A model generated the notes under the pieces. The model saw only the letters and a program-made list of their open reading frames with translations, did not search any database and was not told the DNA's origin. A stretch of DNA of 8,035 nt from Opitutia bacterium UBA957 (lineage in GTDB: Bacteria > Verrucomicrobiota > Verrucomicrobiia > Opitutales > UBA953). The DNA lies in assembly GCA_002293065.1 (NCBI GenBank), contig DBCN01000002.1, forward strand, positions 17,805 to 25,839, read 5' to 3'. The position numbers were made by a program, and so were the translations under genes. Shown piece after piece: positions 5,635-8,035 of the stretch. The stretch's first letter is position 1. Each line of letters begins with the position of its first letter.

Positions 5635-7326
5635 GCGCTTTTGCTGGCAACCCACGACCACCATGCACACGCCGACCAGCCCCTGGATCAGGAGCACAAA
5701 CAAGGCGATTTCATTGGAGGCGACCGAGGCGGTGAGGTCCGGCAGGCTGCGCTCATAGGCCGTCCAGATGCCCGAATCGGTCATGGACTTCATGTAACCC
5801 GACCAGCCCCAATAGGAATTGATGAAGGGGCGGCAGACCCAAGTCAGGGCCGGTGGCAGGGCCAGGACGACCCCGGACAAGGGCAGCTGGAAGCCGACCA
5901 GATAGATGGACAGCAGCGAGGACTTCTCCGGGGAAGCCAGCAGGGCCGAGAAGCCCAGGCAAACCACCGACATGGAGACGCAGCTGGCCGCCAGGACCGC
6001 CAGCTGATCCGTCCACGGACCCGGGAACTGGCAAACCATCTTCACGAAGAAACACATCCACGCGCCTTGGAAGATGGCGATGCAGGCGACGAAGAAGATC
6101 TTGGAGAAGGCATAGGACCACGGACGCAGGCCCGTCATGCGCTCCTTCTCGTAGAGGATGCGCTCGGCGGAGATCTCGCGGCCCCCGTTGTTCGCCCCCA
6201 TGAGCGTGAGCAGGATGACCTGGAACATCACGAGTCCGGCCGCCATGGAAGCGACCTGCGCATTGGAAATCTGGACGCGCAACGCCGTCTGCACTTCCTT
6301 GATGGAAGCCACATTGCTGTCGAGCGGCTCCTTCAGGATGTTCCATTCGCCGCTGAGGTTGAAGATGATGACCAACAGCGGAAACCCGAAGGTGATCGCC
6401 AAGGTCAGCCCGAGGTAGCCGGTATCGCGGAAGAACAGCCGGAAACGACGGGCCAGCAAGGTGAAGAACTGCGAGATGCCGCCGGGGACTTCCGGCTCCG
6501 GTAAAACTTCCACGGGGGCGACCTCGCTGGCCACCGCGGCGGCGGCGGCCTCGAACTCACCGGCATGTTCGGCCTGATGGATGGCCCAGCGGTCCCGCCA
6601 GTAAGCCAAATCCTGGGCGTTCAGCACCTCGTAAAGCCGCAACCCATCAGGGATACCGAAGTAGCTCAGCAACGTGTCCGGCGAGCCTTGGAAGACGACG
6701 TCGCCTTGGTAGACGACCGTGACCCAATCGAACTGGTTCAGCTTCCCGAGGTTGTGGATAATGCAGACGAAGCTCTTGCCGCCGGAGACCACGAGCTGTC
6801 GGAGGAGCGCCAGAATTTGGTCTTCCGACTGCGGATCTAGACCCGAGGTCACTTCATCGCAGACCATGCAAGGCGGGTCGAGCGTCAGCTCGATGCCCAA
6901 CGACAACCGGCGCAATTGACCGCCCGAAAGGGAAGAGACGCGCTTTTCGCGGTGCGGGGAAAGACCGGTGACCCCGAGGACGGACTCCAGTCGACGGTGG
7001 CGCTCCGCCGCATCGGGCACGGCCAGCCGCAAGGCGTAGTCCAGCGACTCCTTCACGGTCAGCTGGGCTTGGGCAGCGGTGAACTGCGGGGCGAAACCCA
7101 CCTTCCCGACCAAGTCCTCCGTGCAGCTGATGGGTTGGCCCGCGAGGCTGGCTTCGCCGGTCGACGGCAAGATGCCCAAGATGGCCTTCATCAAGGTCGT
7201 CTTGCCGCAGCCCGAAGGCCCGATCACGGCGTTCAGACCACGGGGCAGGAACCGTGCATTGGCCCCGTCAAGGATGACGGGACCGTCCGTACCCGCTTGG
7301 ACGGTGAGGTTTTGGCAGCTCAGCAT
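5626..7326 (-). CDS. ABCG-like half ABC transporter (ATPase fused to ABC-2 permease)
   Basis: This 566-residue protein carries an N-terminal ATPase and a C-terminal membrane domain on one chain, the ABCG/White order. In the ATPase are Walker A GPSGCGKT (36-43), a Q-loop Gln81, the signature LSGGQLRRLSLGIEL (133-147), Walker B ending CMVCDE (153-158) with the catalytic Glu158, and the switch His191 (CIIHN). The usual DEPTSGLD reads DEVTSGLD. A linker rich in Ala, Glu, Val and Pro (257-282) joins the permease, with about six membrane segments near 303-323, 357-377, 405-428, 440-462, 469-490 and 538-560. The cytoplasmic motif EISAERILYEKERMTGL (384-400) is typical of ABC-2/ABCG permeases. It should act as a dimer in the inner membrane; export is the usual direction in this family. 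The substrate is unknown. The start at 7326 lacks a Shine-Dalgarno. It is the first gene of a minus-strand cluster with two envelope proteins. Confidence 0.93.
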   Translation of the reverse strand: MLSCQNLTVQAGTDGPVILDGANARFLPRGLNAVIGPSGCGKTTLMKAILGILPSTGEASLAGQPISCTEDLVGKVGFAPQFTAAQAQLTVKESLDYALRLAVPDAAERHRRLESVLGVTGLSPHREKRVSSLSGGQLRRLSLGIELTLDPPCMVCDEVTSGLDPQSEDQILALLRQLVVSGGKSFVCIIHNLGKLNQFDWVTVVYQGDVVFQGSPDTLLSYFGIPDGLRLYEVLNAQDLAYWRDRWAIHQAEHAGEFEAAAAAVASEVAPVEVLPEPEVPGGISQFFTLLARRFRLFFRDTGYLGLTLAITFGFPLLVIIFNLSGEWNILKEPLDSNVASIKEVQTALRVQISNAQVASMAAGLVMFQVILLTLMGANNGGREISAERILYEKERMTGLRPWSYAFSKIFFVACIAIFQGAWMCFFVKMVCQFPGPWTDQLAVLAASCVSMSVVCLGFSALLASPEKSSLLSIYLVGFQLPLSGVVLALPPALTWVCRPFINSYWGWSGYMKSMTDSGIWTAYERSLPDLTASVASNEIALFVLLIQGLVGVCMVVVGCQQKRWN

Positions 7327-7364
7327 TGGATGAAATCTTGCCAGCGCATTCGGTGGGGTAAAGA
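7327..7364. promoter_or_regulatory. Very short divergent promoter region
   Basis: Only 38 bp separate the transporter start (minus) from the exported-protein start (plus), so promoter elements must overlap each other or the coding starts. On the plus strand TTGCCA (7338-7343) is 17 bp from AAGAAT (7361-7366), matching the sigma-70 consensus at 5 of 6 and 4 of 6. On the minus strand the only pair seen, TTTACC and AAGATT 17 bp apart, is weak. GGTGGGG ends 6 bases before the ATG at 7365 and may serve as its ribosome site. Confidence 0.4.
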
Positions 7365-8035
7365 ATGAACGCCATGAGACTCCCCTGCTCTGCCCTGACC
7401 CTGGCCGCCGCCCTTTGCCTCGCCCCGGCGGCGGACGCCATGACCATGCGAAAGAAAGCCTTCCCCAACCAAGGCTTCTTCGGCATCGAGGTCCGCGGGA
7501 CGGACATGAGTTTCTACGGGCGCGCCGATCACGTCGTCTCGGTCTCGTTCCAAGAATATACGACCGGCGCCTTCATCGTCAGCGAAGTCGTGGTGGACAT
7601 GCAGAACTCCAACCAGCAACTGCGCATCTATCACACCCGCACCCCGGGCTCGGCGGACGTCGCCGATCGGGCGAATCGTGCCAGCACGGCCAACTCCCAG
7701 AACCGTGGGCTCGACCCCGCGGCCGCCAGCAAATTGCCCATCCCCGGCCCATTCGGCGCGATCGAAACGCAGGTCAACAACCTGACCCAGTCGACCACGG
7801 CCGGACTGGTGGTGAAGAACTACCCGACGACCACCCACGCCAAGACCGTGGAGATGACGGTCAAGTCCAAGGCCGAGTTGCAGCGCTTCTACGGGGCCTT
7901 CCGTGACCTTTTGGTGGCCCGCACCGTCACCGCCAGCGCCGGTTCAACCATCGAAGGCGCCGATGCCGCCGCCGCGCAGGCGGCCGCCAACGGCACGACC
8001 CCGACGCTGACCATCAACAGCATCGGCGGGACGCT
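7365..8035 (+). CDS. Exported protein of unknown function, partial (C-terminus beyond window)
   Basis: An open frame of 223 codons runs to the right edge. The N-terminus MNAMRLPCSALTLAAALCLA followed by PAADA is a Sec signal peptide with likely cleavage after residue 25, so the protein is exported. The mature part starts with a basic patch and then FPNQGFFGIEVRG, then alternating strand-like segments (about 45-90). An Asn/Ser/Ala-rich stretch follows (100-125), then a mixed segment with TVEMTVKSKAELQRFYGAF. An Ala/Thr-rich linker begins near residue 188. I recognise no family and no catalytic motif. Two in-frame ATGs are possible, at 7365 and 7374. The first is preferred because GGTGGGG lies at a suitable distance. 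If the TTGCCA/AAGAAT promoter is real, its transcript would begin at the second ATG. Being divergent from the transporter suggests, but does not prove, a shared role. Confidence 0.85.
   Translation, partial: MNAMRLPCSALTLAAALCLAPAADAMTMRKKAFPNQGFFGIEVRGTDMSFYGRADHVVSVSFQEYTTGAFIVSEVVVDMQNSNQQLRIYHTRTPGSADVADRANRASTANSQNRGLDPAAASKLPIPGPFGAIETQVNNLTQSTTAGLVVKNYPTTTHAKTVEMTVKSKAELQRFYGAFRDLLVARTVTASAGSTIEGADAAAAQAAANGTTPTLTINSIGGT

Noticed and set aside
5467..6504. A 345-codon plus-strand open frame antisense to the transporter permease domain
   Set aside because: The minus-strand frame carries clear ABC-2 membrane segments and motifs; this one is a shadow rich in His, Gln, Asp and Arg.
1..8035. 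tRNA, rRNA, CRISPR array, insertion sequence, phage genes or integration site
   Set aside because: Reading both strands I found no array-like repeats, transposase or integrase motifs, or RNA gene signatures; nearly all bases are taken up by seven ordinary genes.

Overview
This is a GC-rich bacterial chromosome segment. It is densely packed and carries seven protein-coding genes, the first and last of which run off the window edges. I see no RNA genes, insertion sequences, phage genes, CRISPR arrays or other signs of recent transfer. The organism is most likely a free-living Gram-negative-type bacterium. A Verrucomicrobiota or related PVC lineage is my tentative guess. It rests on the plant/cyanobacterial-like GlgC, the scarcity of Shine-Dalgarno sequences ahead of start codons, and several exported proteins that match no family I recognise. 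It is not proven from this window.

Layout, left to right. (1) On the minus strand, positions 2335 to 1 hold glgC (ADP-glucose pyrophosphorylase, glycogen synthesis). Its stop codon overlaps the start of an unrecognised multi-pass membrane protein that leaves the window at position 1. (2) A 109-bp divergent intergenic region (2336-2444) is rich in inverted repeats. (3) On the plus strand, 2445-3239 is a metallo-beta-lactamase-fold protein of the YycJ/WalJ type. It ends only 4 bp from the convergent stop of the next gene. (4) On the minus strand, 7326 to 3244 hold a three-gene cluster: an ABCG-like half transporter (ATPase fused to permease), a 129-residue single-span membrane protein, and a 643-residue exported protein with TPR-like helical repeats. 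(5) On the plus strand, a divergent gene for another exported protein starts 38 bp from the transporter start and leaves the window at 8035.

The two minus-strand groups look functionally separate. One is glycogen precursor synthesis with a translationally coupled membrane protein. The other is a transporter with two envelope partners, probably joined by the divergent exported protein. The second group is the best candidate for an undescribed system. Its function cannot be read from the sequence; the case rests on its gene order, tight spacing and shared envelope location.
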